Source: Halomarina rubra (GTDB lineage Archaea > Halobacteriota > Halobacteria > Halobacteriales > Haloarculaceae). From it: a stretch of DNA of 64,000 nt. The notes under the pieces are model-generated. The model was given only the letters and a program-made list of their open reading frames with translations, was not told the origin of the DNA and did not search any database. The translations under genes were made by a program, and so were the position numbers. The stretch's first letter is position 1. The number at the start of each line of letters is the position of its first letter. Shown piece by piece: positions 23,915 to 32,734 of the stretch. Location of the stretch: positions 150,231 through 214,230 of the forward strand of contig NZ_JALXFV010000008.1 of the NCBI RefSeq assembly GCF_023699475.1, in the 5' to 3' direction.

Positions 23915-25027
23915 CTACAGCGCTCGCCCGAGCGAGAACGCCGGGATACCCAGCGCGAGCGTCAGGACGGTGACGGGGACGAACACGAGGAGCGACCACG
24001 CCCCGCCGATGCCGAACGCGACGGCGAGACCCACGGGGAACAGCCCCAGTGCCACCAGGAACGGCCACCGTCGACGAGCCCCGTCGATGGCCCCCAGCGC
24101 GACGAACAGTGCCGTCGGGACGGCGAGCGAGAGCGCGAGTGCCGGCGCGATGGGTGCCGACCCCGCCGCGAGTTTCGCGGTCACGAGCGCTATCGCGACC
24201 ACGACGACGCCGAGCGCGACCAGCGGTATCGCCGCCGGTTCGCGCGCTTCGTCCCGTCGTTCGTGACGACGAGTGAGCGCCAGTCCGCTCACGGTCAGCG
24301 CGACGCCGGGAACCACGGTCGCGGAGAACAGTTCGCCGAGGTACACCGGACCGTTCTGGACGACCGCAGCCAGCAGTCCCCTGAGCGCCGGGAACAGCGT
24401 CTCGTCGTCGCCGAACGTGAGTCGCCCCTCCACCCGAGGGGCGTAGTCGCTCGTCGCGTCGGGGCTGGTCCAGACGACGCCGTCGGGTGTCGTCTCGGCG
24501 GCCGAGCCGTCCGGGCCGTCGACCAGGTGGTACCCCTCGGGAGCGACGAGCGTCGCGCGAGCAGCGCCGACGTACACCGACGGCTCGTTGCCGGTCCGGT
24601 GGAACTCGCCGACGGTCAACACGCCCATCGACTGCGCCCCGAGGCCGGGAACGCGGTACGTCGTGACGAGCGTCTCGCCCTCGACGCGGAGGCGGGTGTC
24701 GACCCGCTCGTCGTCGTCGACGACGTGCCGGTGGAACGCGCGCTCGACCGTCTCCGATCGGAGCGTCGCGTTGGTGGTGAGCCCCTCGGCTCCCCCGACG
24801 ACCCGGACGCGCTCGGTCCAGCGCGACGAGCCGTTCTCGAACAGTTCGACCTCGACGCTGCTGTTCGTCGGGTCGACGACGACGCTCCCGTCGTCGTAGT
24901 GGTCCTCGCTCAGGCCACAGGTTCCACAGAGCGACTCCGGCGGCGGGGCGGCGACCACCGCCCCCACGACTGGCACGAGCAGGAGGGCCGCGACGAGGAC
25001 GGCGAGGACGTGTCGGCGGGAGGGCAT
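23915..25027 (-). CDS. Exported membrane protein with C-terminal helices
   Basis: A 370-residue protein. Residues 1-27 form a hydrophobic signal or anchor (RRHVLAVLVAALLLVPVVGA). A Cys-Gly-Thr-Cys pair follows (SLCGTCGLS). Then about 220 residues of beta-rich, acidic extracellular sequence, and finally six or so hydrophobic helices from about 222 to the end. The domain order (external region, then polytopic segment) resembles haloarchaeal surface membrane proteins of unknown role. Enzyme motifs are absent. It is divergent from the small gene at 25177. Confidence 0.75.
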   Translation of the reverse strand: MPSRRHVLAVLVAALLLVPVVGAVVAAPPPESLCGTCGLSEDHYDDGSVVVDPTNSSVEVELFENGSSRWTERVRVVGGAEGLTTNATLRSETVERAFHRHVVDDDERVDTRLRVEGETLVTTYRVPGLGAQSMGVLTVGEFHRTGNEPSVYVGAARATLVAPEGYHLVDGPDGSAAETTPDGVVWTSPDATSDYAPRVEGRLTFGDDETLFPALRGLLAAVVQNGPVYLGELFSATVVPGVALTVSGLALTRRHERRDEAREPAAIPLVALGVVVVAIALVTAKLAAGSAPIAPALALSLAVPTALFVALGAIDGARRRWPFLVALGLFPVGLAVAFGIGGAWSLLVFVPVTVLTLALGIPAFSLGRAL

Positions 25028-25176
25028 CTACCGGAGCAGTGTGCGTCCGTTGGTATCAATAGTCCGATGGATGAAACGAGCGTGTGAGCGACGCGGACGG
25101 GACCGTCGCGGGGGAGAAACCCGCAAACCCGTCGGCCGACGCCGGGTACTTCCCCGCCCCACCCGTACTCGACACG

Positions 25177-25509
25177 ATGAGCCAGAACGACTCGCTGCCC
25201 GACGGCTGGACGGAGCGCGACCACGACCCGCAGGTCGTCGACAAGTACGACCCGCGCCAGCCCTCGCTGTACGAACACGAGGACGGCACCCACGTCCAGG
25301 CCGTCCCCGACGCGGGCAACCAGGCGACGAGCGGCGAGGACCGCTGGCGGGTCGACGTGGTCGACGGCGACCCGAAAGCGCCCGACGAGACGCGGACGCT
25401 CGGGCTCCGGACGGGCCAGGGCGACGCGCTCGACTTCGCTCGCGAGGCGATGGCGGCGTACGCCGAGAACGGGAGTTTCGACGCGGTCGCAGAAGAGACC
25501 GAGCGGTAG
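25177..25509 (+). CDS. Haloarchaeal small acidic protein, function unknown
   Basis: A 110-residue acidic protein starting MSQNDSLPDGWTERDH, with RWRVDVVDGD and a C-terminal helix ALDFAREAMAAYAENG. No cysteine or membrane segment. The frame extends upstream to a GTG at 25084 (31 more codons) with a box at about 25052-25061 that would fit a leaderless start there; the added residues are Pro/Ala-rich. I prefer the ATG. No family recognised beyond a haloarchaeal small protein. Confidence 0.7.
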   Translation: MSQNDSLPDGWTERDHDPQVVDKYDPRQPSLYEHEDGTHVQAVPDAGNQATSGEDRWRVDVVDGDPKAPDETRTLGLRTGQGDALDFAREAMAAYAENGSFDAVAEETER

Positions 25510-25522
25510 CGGAGTCGGCCGC

Positions 25523-25852
25523 TCAGCGCTCGGTCGTCAGTTCCTCGGCGACGGTGTCGACGTCTATCAACTGCGGGTCGACGACGAGACCGGCGCTGGT
25601 GCGGGCGAACTCCGGGATGGAGTCCTCCGAGTAGACGACGACGCGGAACGAGTCGTTCAGTTCGCGAGCGACGGGAATCGACGTGGCGAGGCCGACGTCC
25701 GTCACGACGAGCGCGTCGGTCTCCTCGACGCCGGCGTCGACCAGCGCGTCGCGGTCGGCGGTGCCGGCGGCCCGACTGACGGTCACTCCGCGTGCTTCGA
25801 GGGCTTCTCCCAGTCCGTCGGGGTCCGACCCGACGACGACAGCGTGGTTCAT
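25523..25852 (-). CDS. DUF7126-type small protein downstream of guaAb
   Basis: A 109-residue protein with a truncated Rossmann look: NHAVVVGSDPDGLGEALEAR (glycine loop), then DALVVTDVGLATSIPVAREL and a final FARTSAGLVVDP. It has no catalytic cysteine. The ATG at 25852 overlaps the guaAb stop as TGATG, so it is coupled to pyrG-guaAb. A GTG one codon upstream is equally possible. It has been labelled CTP synthetase-like in some haloarchaeal genomes because of location; the sequence does not show that activity. Confidence 0.8.
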   Translation of the reverse strand: MNHAVVVGSDPDGLGEALEARGVTVSRAAGTADRDALVDAGVEETDALVVTDVGLATSIPVARELNDSFRVVVYSEDSIPEFARTSAGLVVDPQLIDVDTVAEELTTER

Positions 25853-26769
25853 CACTCGTACTCGATTGTCGCCGGGGGTTTATGTGTGACGTCGTAGACC
25901 ACGCGGGCGACGTTCGGCAACTGCCCCGTGATTCGACTCTGGATACGCTGGAGCGTCTGCCAGTCGAGTTCTTGGGCGCGGGCGGTCATCCCGTCGCGCG
26001 ACTCGACCGACCGCACGGCGACGACCCAGCCGTGGACGCGGTTGTCACCCTTCACGCCCGTCGCCTTGCCGATGACGGCGGCGAACGCCTGCCACGGCTC
26101 GTACTCCTCCAACTCCTCCTCGACGACGTGACAGGACTCGCGGGCCACCTCGACCTTCTCCTCGGTCACCTCGCCGACGATGCGGACGGCGAGGCCGGGA
26201 CCGGGGAACGGCATCCGTTCGGCGACGAGTTCGTCCAGACCGAGTTCGCGCGCCACGTCCCGAACCTCGTCCTTGTAGAGGTCCCGGACGGGTTCGACGA
26301 TACCGTCGAAGTCGACGACGTCGGGCAGACCCCCGACGTTGTGGTGGGACTTGATGTTGCCCTCGCTCTCGATGCGGTCGGGGTAGATGGTGCCCTGGAC
26401 GAGCCACGACGCCTCCACCTCGGTGGCGACCGTCTCGAACTCGCGGATGAACTGCTCGCCGATGACCTTGCGCTTCTCCTCGGGGTCGGTCACACCGGAG
26501 AGCGCGTCGAGGAATCGGCCCTGTGCCTCGACGACGCGGAGGCTCTCCATGTAGTCGAACGTCTCGCGAATCTGGGCGGTCTCGCCCTTGCGCATCAGCC
26601 CCGTGTCGACGTAGACGGGCGTCAGACGGTCGCCGATGGCCTCGTAGGCCAGTGCGGCGGCGACCGACGAGTCGACACCGCCCGACAGCGCGATGAGCGC
26701 GCGGTCGTCGCCGACCTGCTCGCGAATCTCCTCGGTGGCCTCCTCGATGAAAATCGGTGCGTCGACCAT
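25852..26769 (-). CDS. guaAb: GMP synthase, ATP-pyrophosphatase subunit (GuaAb)
   Basis: A 305-residue GMP synthase subunit B, which amidates XMP to GMP with ATP and ammonia. The P-loop [15 protein letters not shown] (about 28-42) is intact, followed by [13 protein letters not shown] and the [16 protein letters not shown] and C-terminal dimer segment ([15 protein letters not shown]). The glutamine amidotransferase subunit (GuaAa) is a separate protein in archaea and is not in the window. The start overlaps the pyrG stop as TGATG. The gene lies between pyrG and the DUF7126-type gene. Confidence 0.95.
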   Translation of the reverse strand: MVDAPIFIEEATEEIREQVGDDRALIALSGGVDSSVAAALAYEAIGDRLTPVYVDTGLMRKGETAQIRETFDYMESLRVVEAQGRFLDALSGVTDPEEKRKVIGEQFIREFETVATEVEASWLVQGTIYPDRIESEGNIKSHHNVGGLPDVVDFDGIVEPVRDLYKDEVRDVARELGLDELVAERMPFPGPGLAVRIVGEVTEEKVEVARESCHVVEEELEEYEPWQAFAAVIGKATGVKGDNRVHGWVVAVRSVESRDGMTARAQELDWQTLQRIQSRITGQLPNVARVVYDVTHKPPATIEYE

Positions 26770-28412
26770 CAGGCGCTCACCTCCTCGCGCTCGGCCTCAC
26801 GGTCCAACGCGGCGTCGATCAGACCGAGGAACGGCGGCGAGGCGCGACCGGGGCGCGAACGGAACTCGGGGTGGAACTGCGTCCCGACGAAGTACGGGTG
26901 GTCGGGCAGTTCGAGTATCTCCATACGGTTGTTCACCCGCCCGGAGAACGTCAGTCCGGCGTCTTCGAGGTCGTCGATGTACTCGGGGTTGACCTCGTAG
27001 CGGTGGCGGTGGCGCTCGGTGCAGGAGGTGCCACCGTAGAGGTCGGCGGCGAGCGAACCGGGTTCGATGTCGGTCTCGTACGCGCCCAGACGCATCGTGC
27101 CGCCCATGTCCTCTATCTCGTACTGCTCGGGCAGCAGGTCGATGACGGGGTTCTCGGGTTCGTCGGCGAGTTCGCTGGAGCCAGCGCCCGCCAGTCCGAG
27201 GACGTTCTGGGCGTACTCGACGACCGCCAGTTGGAAGCCCAGACAGAGGCCGAGGAACGGGACGCCCGCCTCGCGAGCGTAGCGGATGGCGTCGACCTTC
27301 CCGCTGGTTCCGCGAACGCCGAACCCGCCGGGGACGACGACTGCGTCGGCGCGTTCGAGACGGGCGGCGTGGTCGCCGTCCATCTCCTCGGCGTCGACCC
27401 ACAGCACGTTGACGTCGACGCCGGCTTCGAGGCCGGCGTGCTTCAGCGCCTCGTGGACCGAGAGGTAGGCGTCTTCGAGCGCGTACTTCCCGACGAGCGC
27501 GACGTCGACGTCGCCGGTCGTCTCCTGGGTGACGAGTTCGCGCCACTCGTTGTTCCGCTCGGCCGAGGGGAGCGCGCGCTCCTGGAGACCGAGTTCCTGC
27601 ATCACGTACTGGTCCAGTCCCTCCTCCTCGACGGTGAGCGGGACGTGGTAGATGTCCTCGACGTCGGGGTTCGAGAACACCGCGTCGGTCGGGACGTCAC
27701 AGAACAGCGCTATCTTCTCTTTGACCTCGGGGTACAGCGGCTGTTCACAGCGCCCGACGAGGACGTCGGGCTGGAGACCGATAGAGCGGAGTTCCTTCAC
27801 GCTGTGCTGGGTGGGTTTGGTCTTCTGCTCGCCGTTCTTCGAGAACGGGACGAGCGTGACGTGGGTCAGCAGGAAGTCGTCCTCGTCCTGCTCGTGGACG
27901 AACTGGCGCAGGGCTTCGAGGAACGGCATCCCCTCGATGTCCCCGACGGTGCCGCCGACCTCGACGATACAGACGTCGTGGCCCTCGGCGGCCTCGCGGA
28001 TGCGGCGCTTGATGTCGTCGGTGATGTGCGGGATGATCTGGACGGTCTTCCCGAGGTAGTCACCGGCGCGCTCCTTCTCGATGACGTGCTGGTAGACCTT
28101 CCCGGTGGTGACGTTGTGGTCGGAGGTCATGTCGATGTCGAGGAACCGCTCGTAGTTCCCCAGGTCGAGGTCGACCTCCCCACCGTCTTTCAGCACGTAC
28201 ACCTCGCCGTGCTGGAACGGGTTCATCGTCCCCGCGTCGACGTTGAGGTAGGGGTCGATCTTCACGGCGGTCACGTCGAACCCGGCGTTGGACAGCAGGC
28301 GGCCCGTCGACGCCGCCGTGATGCCCTTCCCGAGTCCCGACATGACCCCGCCCGTGACGAAGATGAACTTATTCCCCAGTGATGGGTCGTAGCCCGTGGG
28401 CGCTGTCGGCAT
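26769..28412 (-). CDS. pyrG: CTP synthase
   Basis: A 547-residue CTP synthase, which aminates UTP to CTP. The N-terminal synthase domain starts at about residue 12 with [20 protein letters not shown], the UTP/ATP-binding loop. The C-terminal class-I glutamine amidotransferase domain has nucleophile Cys in LGLCLGFQL and the HPEFRS region. The ATG at 28412 ([10 protein letters not shown]) is preferred; a T-rich box (CGTTTTTGTCC, minus strand, about 28433-28443) precedes it by about 26 bases. The first gene of the pyrG-guaAb-DUF7126-type unit. Confidence 0.97.
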   Translation of the reverse strand: MPTAPTGYDPSLGNKFIFVTGGVMSGLGKGITAASTGRLLSNAGFDVTAVKIDPYLNVDAGTMNPFQHGEVYVLKDGGEVDLDLGNYERFLDIDMTSDHNVTTGKVYQHVIEKERAGDYLGKTVQIIPHITDDIKRRIREAAEGHDVCIVEVGGTVGDIEGMPFLEALRQFVHEQDEDDFLLTHVTLVPFSKNGEQKTKPTQHSVKELRSIGLQPDVLVGRCEQPLYPEVKEKIALFCDVPTDAVFSNPDVEDIYHVPLTVEEEGLDQYVMQELGLQERALPSAERNNEWRELVTQETTGDVDVALVGKYALEDAYLSVHEALKHAGLEAGVDVNVLWVDAEEMDGDHAARLERADAVVVPGGFGVRGTSGKVDAIRYAREAGVPFLGLCLGFQLAVVEYAQNVLGLAGAGSSELADEPENPVIDLLPEQYEIEDMGGTMRLGAYETDIEPGSLAADLYGGTSCTERHRHRYEVNPEYIDDLEDAGLTFSGRVNNRMEILELPDHPYFVGTQFHPEFRSRPGRASPPFLGLIDAALDREAEREEVSA

Positions 28413-28558
28413 ACTGACGGTGTGCAGGTGTGGACAAAAACGGTTTCGGGGTTCGCCCGCTTCGAGAGGGGTTCGCACGTTCACGCGCGGCGAGTGGTCG
28501 GTCGGCGGTCACGAGTGGTGGCAGTCGCCGGCGCGGAAAGAATCGGTCGTCGGTTGTC

Positions 28559-29011
28559 TCACGCGTCGGTCGGTGCCGGTGGTTCGAACAGCTCCGGGGA
28601 GAGCTCTCCGACCTGCATCAGCATGGGCAGGAAGTTGACCTCGGACCACGTCTCGGCGAGTTTGCCGTCCTCGAAGCGGTTGATGTCGATGCCGGTGATG
28701 GTCACCTCCTCGTCGGTCGGTTCGATAGCGCCCATCCGCCCGACGTGCCGCCCCGTCTGCGTCCAGCGCGCGACGGCGTAGTCGTCGACCGCCAGCAGGA
28801 GGTCGGTCTCGACGTGCCCGTCGACGATGTCCGCGCCCATCTCGGCCATCTCGCGGTAGCCTTCCGGTCCGCGAATCGGCTCCGGGAGCGTCGAGTCGTG
28901 GAACTCGTAGTCGGGGGCCACGAGGTCGCCGACGGCGTCGTAGTTGTGGTTCTCCCAAATCTCCTCGGAGATTCGACGATACAGGTCCTCGGGGGTCGCA
29001 GTCGTCGCCAT
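28559..29011 (-). CDS. SnoaL-like ester cyclase/NTF2-fold protein
   Basis: A 150-residue protein of the SnoaL/NTF2 fold. Residues ENHNYDAVGDLVAPDYEFHD and RGPEGYREMAEM form the first helix-strand unit; VARWTQTGRHVG and VTITGIDINRFEDGKLAETW form the later strands. SnoaL-like proteins are cyclases or small-molecule isomerases, often of unknown substrate. Catalytic His/Asp pair is plausible but unproven. The start is the ATG at 29011 (MATTATPE). Single gene; the 201-base divergent gap to the next gene holds promoters only. Confidence 0.85.
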   Translation of the reverse strand: MATTATPEDLYRRISEEIWENHNYDAVGDLVAPDYEFHDSTLPEPIRGPEGYREMAEMGADIVDGHVETDLLLAVDDYAVARWTQTGRHVGRMGAIEPTDEEVTITGIDINRFEDGKLAETWSEVNFLPMLMQVGELSPELFEPPAPTDA

Positions 29012-29212
29012 GGTCGTGACTCGGCCGCCCGGTCGAGCCACTCGAAGGGAGGGTGCGGACGGGCTTCAGGAGCGCGGCGTGAGTGGAGAATCCGATATCT
29101 CTCCCGGACCAGTCATCGGCCGGTTCGGTCGCGGACCGAGACGGTGTCGGGTCTCGGGAACGGTCCGCGAGCGAAGTCGAAGACACTTTGTCACGAAACG
29201 GTGACATCGACC

Positions 29213-30100
29213 GTGAACCGACGCGCCCTCCTCGCCGCGGTCGGGACGAGTCTGCTCGCCGGCTGTTCGGGTCGCGACGAGCGTTCGACCCTCGACTTCA
29301 CCCCCGCTACCGAACCGCCACCGCCCGAGAACGTCACGACTATCACCGAGACGAAACCGGTACCGACGCCGGCCGACGTCACGAGTCGCGAGGCCGCGCG
29401 CTCGTTCGTCGAGACACACGAGCAGCGATACGTGTACAACGAACTCGTCGGCGGCGGGATGGTCGACCGGCAGCGTGCCGCCACCAGCGTCGACGTCGAA
29501 CCGGCGGAGGTCGCCGTCGTCGCCGCCGTCGACGGTGGGTACTACCTGCTGTCGACGTGCCGCGGGACGGCAGAGTACTACTCGCCGGGGAGTTCCTCGC
29601 GTGGCGGCGGGAGAACGGCGGGGAGCGTCGCCCACTACGTCGACGCGTCGACCCACCGCCGCATCCCGTTCAACTTCTTCAGTTGCGAGTCGTTCGCCAC
29701 GCCCGCCACGCCGGGGGAGGCCGAGTCGCTCCCCGCGCGACTCCAGGTGTACGACTTCGACACGCCGCCCGACTACGACCGACCGGACCAGGGCGGCCAC
29801 CGCGTCGACGTGACCGTCGGGGCCGCCGACGGGAACGCCGTCCTCGACACCGAGGTCCGGACGTCGTTGCCGCTGACGGTCCTCCCCGGAGTCACCGAGA
29901 CGCCCGGAACGTACCAGCTCTCGGCGTCGCTCCCCGACGCCGACTCCGTCACCTACGAGTGGTCGCCGTCCCCAGACGACCCGTCGTGGTGGGCGACGGC
30001 CGTCGTCGTCACGAACGACGGGGGGCTGGAGGCCCTGCAGCTCCACCCGAACGAGGCGGTCGGCCTCCCCCGGCAGAGTTCGTGTGAACGACGGCGATAG
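29213..30100 (+). CDS. Tat-type lipoprotein of unknown function
   Basis: A 295-residue lipoprotein starting GTG at 29213. The signal is NRRALLAAVGTSLLAGCSG: twin arginine, hydrophobic stretch and lipobox L-A-G-C, so the mature protein would be lipid-anchored outside. The body holds a C-R-G-T-A-E-Y-Y segment, a C-E-S-F cysteine, and beta-rich acidic sequence. No enzyme motif is seen. The reading frame is open far upstream, but the signal peptide fixes the start. Divergent from the SnoaL-like gene. Confidence 0.8.
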   Translation: MNRRALLAAVGTSLLAGCSGRDERSTLDFTPATEPPPPENVTTITETKPVPTPADVTSREAARSFVETHEQRYVYNELVGGGMVDRQRAATSVDVEPAEVAVVAAVDGGYYLLSTCRGTAEYYSPGSSSRGGGRTAGSVAHYVDASTHRRIPFNFFSCESFATPATPGEAESLPARLQVYDFDTPPDYDRPDQGGHRVDVTVGAADGNAVLDTEVRTSLPLTVLPGVTETPGTYQLSASLPDADSVTYEWSPSPDDPSWWATAVVVTNDGGLEALQLHPNEAVGLPRQSSCERRR

Positions 30101-30141
30101 CGGCCGCTCGTCGACCGACGAGGGGTCGTCGCGAACGGCGC

Positions 30142-30552
30142 TCAGAGCGACCGCAACACGTCCCGCAACGCCAGCACCTCCCGCGCGTCCTCGCGTTCTT
30201 TCTGTCGGAGCCGTTCGCCGTAGTCCGGCGCGTCCAGCCCTTCTAACGCGTTCAGCGCGCGGTCGATGCCGTGGACGCTCTCGACGACGTCCTCGGCTTC
30301 CTCGACGGTGAGGTCCGCGCGGGCGACGCGCTGTTTGCGCTCCAGTCGCTCGCGACGGAGGGTCCGTTTCGTCGCCTCCAGGTCCTCGCGCAGGTCCGCG
30401 GGAATCGTCTCGAGGCGCTCGCAGTCGAAGACGAACTGTCGGAGGTCGACGGTCGTCCCGTCGACGACGAGTTCGTCCGGCATCGACGCACCGATGGTCT
30501 GGGAGGGTCGCTCGATCCGGTCGAGGAGTCGCTGGCGGGTTCGCTCGTCCAT
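30142..30552 (-). CDS. DUF5788-family haloarchaeal protein
   Basis: A 136-residue protein matching my memory of haloarchaeal DUF5788: it opens with a helix ERTRQRLLDRIERPSQTIG, then DELVVDGTTVDLRQFVFDCE, a basic helix TKRTLRRERLERKQRVA, and SVHGIDRALNALEGL before a charged end. The many Arg/Lys and Glu suggest a coiled helical protein. The role is unknown. It follows a lipoprotein gene (convergent) and precedes a hydrolase on the same strand. Confidence 0.8.
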   Translation of the reverse strand: MDERTRQRLLDRIERPSQTIGASMPDELVVDGTTVDLRQFVFDCERLETIPADLREDLEATKRTLRRERLERKQRVARADLTVEEAEDVVESVHGIDRALNALEGLDAPDYGERLRQKEREDAREVLALRDVLRSL

Positions 30553-30641
30553 CGTCGTTCGTTCCGACGTGGACGAGCGACCGACTAAGCTGTTCTCGAA
30601 AACGTACTTCACGACGGCGGACGTATCTCGTGGGTCGCGGT

Positions 30642-31247
30642 TCAGCAGTACCCAGCGAGGAACTCCGCACAGTGCCCCGCCACCTTCGACTCCTGCCCGA
30701 GGAAGAAGTGGTCGCCACTGAACCCCACCGTCTCGACGCCCACCTCCCGCGCTCGCTCGACGACGGGTTCCCACTCCGCCGTCGTGTCGCGCTCGCCGTA
30801 GACCACCTGCAGCGGCGCGTCGATGGCGTCCAGCGCCGCCACAGCGTCGAGGTCGGGAGAGATGCGCGCGGCCGGCGCGAGCACACTCACCGCTACCAGG
30901 TCCTCGCGTTCGGACGCGACGACCAGAGCGAGACAGCCACCGAAGGAGAACCCGAACAGGGCGACGTGGTCGTAGCGTTCGGCGGCCCAGCCGAGGGTGG
31001 CGTGGACGTCGGTGCGCTCGCCGTCGCCCTCGTCCCACGGGCCGTAGTCGAAGCGCAGGCAGTCGACGGCGGGTGAGAGCGCCTCCCCGAGCGCTCGGAG
31101 GCGGGCGTCGGAGCGTGACCCACCCATCTCGGGGTGGGGCGGGCAGGCGACGACGCAGGCGTCGACGTCGCCCGCCCCGGCTTCGCTGGCCGTGTCGAGG
31201 GTCGCACGGACGTCCCGGGTGTGGGGGACGACGATGGGGTCGGTCAT
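30642..31247 (-). CDS. Alpha/beta hydrolase (dienelactone-hydrolase-like)
   Basis: A 201-residue alpha/beta hydrolase. The nucleophile elbow is FGFSFGGCLALVVASE (G-x-S-x-G), the acid is likely in VVYGERDTTAEW, and the His in FSGDHFFLGQ. Short length and these motifs fit dienelactone-hydrolase-like or osmC-associated esterases. Substrate unknown. The ATG at 31247 (MTDPIVV) is chosen; the in-frame Met upstream (31343) adds 32 poorly conserved residues. The PspA-like gene on the other strand starts 109 bases away. Confidence 0.88.
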   Translation of the reverse strand: MTDPIVVPHTRDVRATLDTASEAGAGDVDACVVACPPHPEMGGSRSDARLRALGEALSPAVDCLRFDYGPWDEGDGERTDVHATLGWAAERYDHVALFGFSFGGCLALVVASEREDLVAVSVLAPAARISPDLDAVAALDAIDAPLQVVYGERDTTAEWEPVVERAREVGVETVGFSGDHFFLGQESKVAGHCAEFLAGYC

Positions 31248-31326
31248 GGTCGGAGGTCGGCGGGCGTGGACTTCAACGCCGGTGGTCGATTCGGGAGGTG
31301 ACGACGCCCTGTCAATCCCCTGTGCG

Positions 31327-31332
31327 TTTAAG
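31327..31332 (+). promoter_or_regulatory. TATA box of PspA-like gene
   Basis: TTTAAG is centred about 27 bases before the ATG at 31356, the spacing of a leaderless haloarchaeal promoter. Confidence 0.55.
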
Positions 31333-31355
31333 CCTCCGGACACTAATCGTGCGAT

Positions 31356-32207
31356 ATGGGAATCCTCTCACGCACCTCGTACGTCATCCGGTCGAAGATC
31401 AACTCCATCCTCGACCGGGCCGAGGACCCCACCGAGACCCTCGACTACTCGTACGAGCAGTTGCGCGACGAACTCCAGAACGTCAAACGCGGCATCGCCG
31501 ACCTCACCACCCAGAAGAAGCGACTGGAGATACAGAAGCGACGGCTGGAGGAGAACGTCTCGAAGCACAACGAGCAGGCACGCCAGGCGGTAAAGCAGGA
31601 CCGCGACGACCTCGCCCGCAAGGCCCTCGAACGTAAGAAACAGAAGATGACCCAGATCGAGGAGCTGGAAGGGCAGATCGCGGACCTCCAGCAGACACAG
31701 GACAAACTCGTCGACAAGAAGGACACCCTCGAACAGCGTATCGAGGAGTTCCGCACGAAGAAGGAGTCGATGAAGGCCCGCTACGAGGCCGCCGAGGCCA
31801 GCAGCCGTGTCAGCGAAGCGATGACCGGCGCGGGCGACGACATGGCCGACATCAGCCGCTCCATCGAACGTGCCGAGGAGCGCACCGAGGACATGGAGGC
31901 TCGTGCCGAGGCGATGGACGAACTGCAGGAGACCGGCGCGTTCGACGACGCGCTCTCCGACAAGGACTCGCTCGACCGCGAACTCGAACAGATGTCCACC
32001 GACAGCGAGGTCGAGGCCGAACTCGACACGCTCCGGTCGGAGATGGGCAAACCGAGCGCGAACGGCGGCGACGCCGAGAGCGACACGGACATCGAGGCCG
32101 AACTGGAGGAACTGGAGACCGAGACGGAGGCAGAGGCCGACGCGGGCGGCGACGCCGAGTCCGAGGCCGACGCCGAACTCGAAGAGCTGAAAGACGACGA
32201 CCAGTAG
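31356..32207 (+). CDS. PspA/IM30-family membrane-stress protein
   Basis: A 283-residue coiled-coil protein of the PspA/IM30 (ESCRT-III-like) family. It opens MGILSRTSYVIRSKINSILD (membrane-binding amphipathic helix), followed by E-D-P-T-E-T-L-D-Y-S-Y-E-Q and a long heptad-rich coil to about residue 195. The last 70 residues are very acidic (Glu/Asp with Ala), a halophile-type tail. PspA proteins form rods or rings on damaged membranes. The family link is strong in the first 100 residues. The downstream lipoprotein gene has its own start, 61 bases later. Confidence 0.9.
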   Translation: MGILSRTSYVIRSKINSILDRAEDPTETLDYSYEQLRDELQNVKRGIADLTTQKKRLEIQKRRLEENVSKHNEQARQAVKQDRDDLARKALERKKQKMTQIEELEGQIADLQQTQDKLVDKKDTLEQRIEEFRTKKESMKARYEAAEASSRVSEAMTGAGDDMADISRSIERAEERTEDMEARAEAMDELQETGAFDDALSDKDSLDRELEQMSTDSEVEAELDTLRSEMGKPSANGGDAESDTDIEAELEELETETEAEADAGGDAESEADAELEELKDDDQ

Positions 32208-32268
32208 TCGACCACGACCGACCACGGCCGGCCGCAGGTTGATAACCTCGGCGCGAGTCGGACCGGGT

Positions 32269-32685
32269 ATGAACGACGACGGCTCCCGGCGCTCCCGCCG
32301 CCGCTTTCTGACCGGGACGGCGGCGCTCGGGGCGACGGCGCTGGCTGGCTGTGTCACGACCGGTCTCTCCGTCTCTGCACCGAACGTCGGCGACTCGCCG
32401 GTGTTCGACTCCTTCTCGGTCGCCAACGGTGTCGTCTGGGCCGACGACGCCGCCCGGGTGAGCGCGACGCTGACCGAGGCCGCGACGACCAGCGAGAAGG
32501 TCCGTGAGTTGAGCGCCATCACCGCCTCCGGCAGCGAGTCGTGGGCCGGGACGGTGACGGGCGGGCAGACCAGCGTGACCATGCACCTCCCGGTCGGTAC
32601 GGACCTGACCGTCCACGCGTTCACGTCGTCGGCCGACCCCGTCGACGCCCAGCCGTTGCGCATCGAGGGGGACTCGTTCCCGTGA
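32269..32685 (+). CDS. Tat lipoprotein, small
   Basis: A 138-residue Tat lipoprotein: SRRRFLTGTAALGATALAGC holds the twin arginines and a lipobox, so it would be anchored outside by lipid. The mature body is a small beta-rich domain (VANGVVWADDAARVSATLTE, then TVTGGQTSVTMHLPVGTDLT). No enzyme motif; perhaps an extracellular binding or surface protein. The gene follows the PspA-like gene by 61 bases on the same strand. Confidence 0.8.
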   Translation: MNDDGSRRSRRRFLTGTAALGATALAGCVTTGLSVSAPNVGDSPVFDSFSVANGVVWADDAARVSATLTEAATTSEKVRELSAITASGSESWAGTVTGGQTSVTMHLPVGTDLTVHAFTSSADPVDAQPLRIEGDSFP

Positions 32686-32701
32686 CCCGCCGACTCCCAA
32701 T

Positions 32702-32709
32702 GGTTTTTC
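32702..32709 (+). promoter_or_regulatory. TATA box of 351-residue membrane protein gene
   Basis: GGTTTTTC lies about 29 bases before the ATG at 32735, consistent with a leaderless start, and within a short A+T-rich stretch after the lipoprotein stop. Confidence 0.45.
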
Positions 32710-32734
32710 CAGCGGGCCGGAGTAGCGTCACCAG

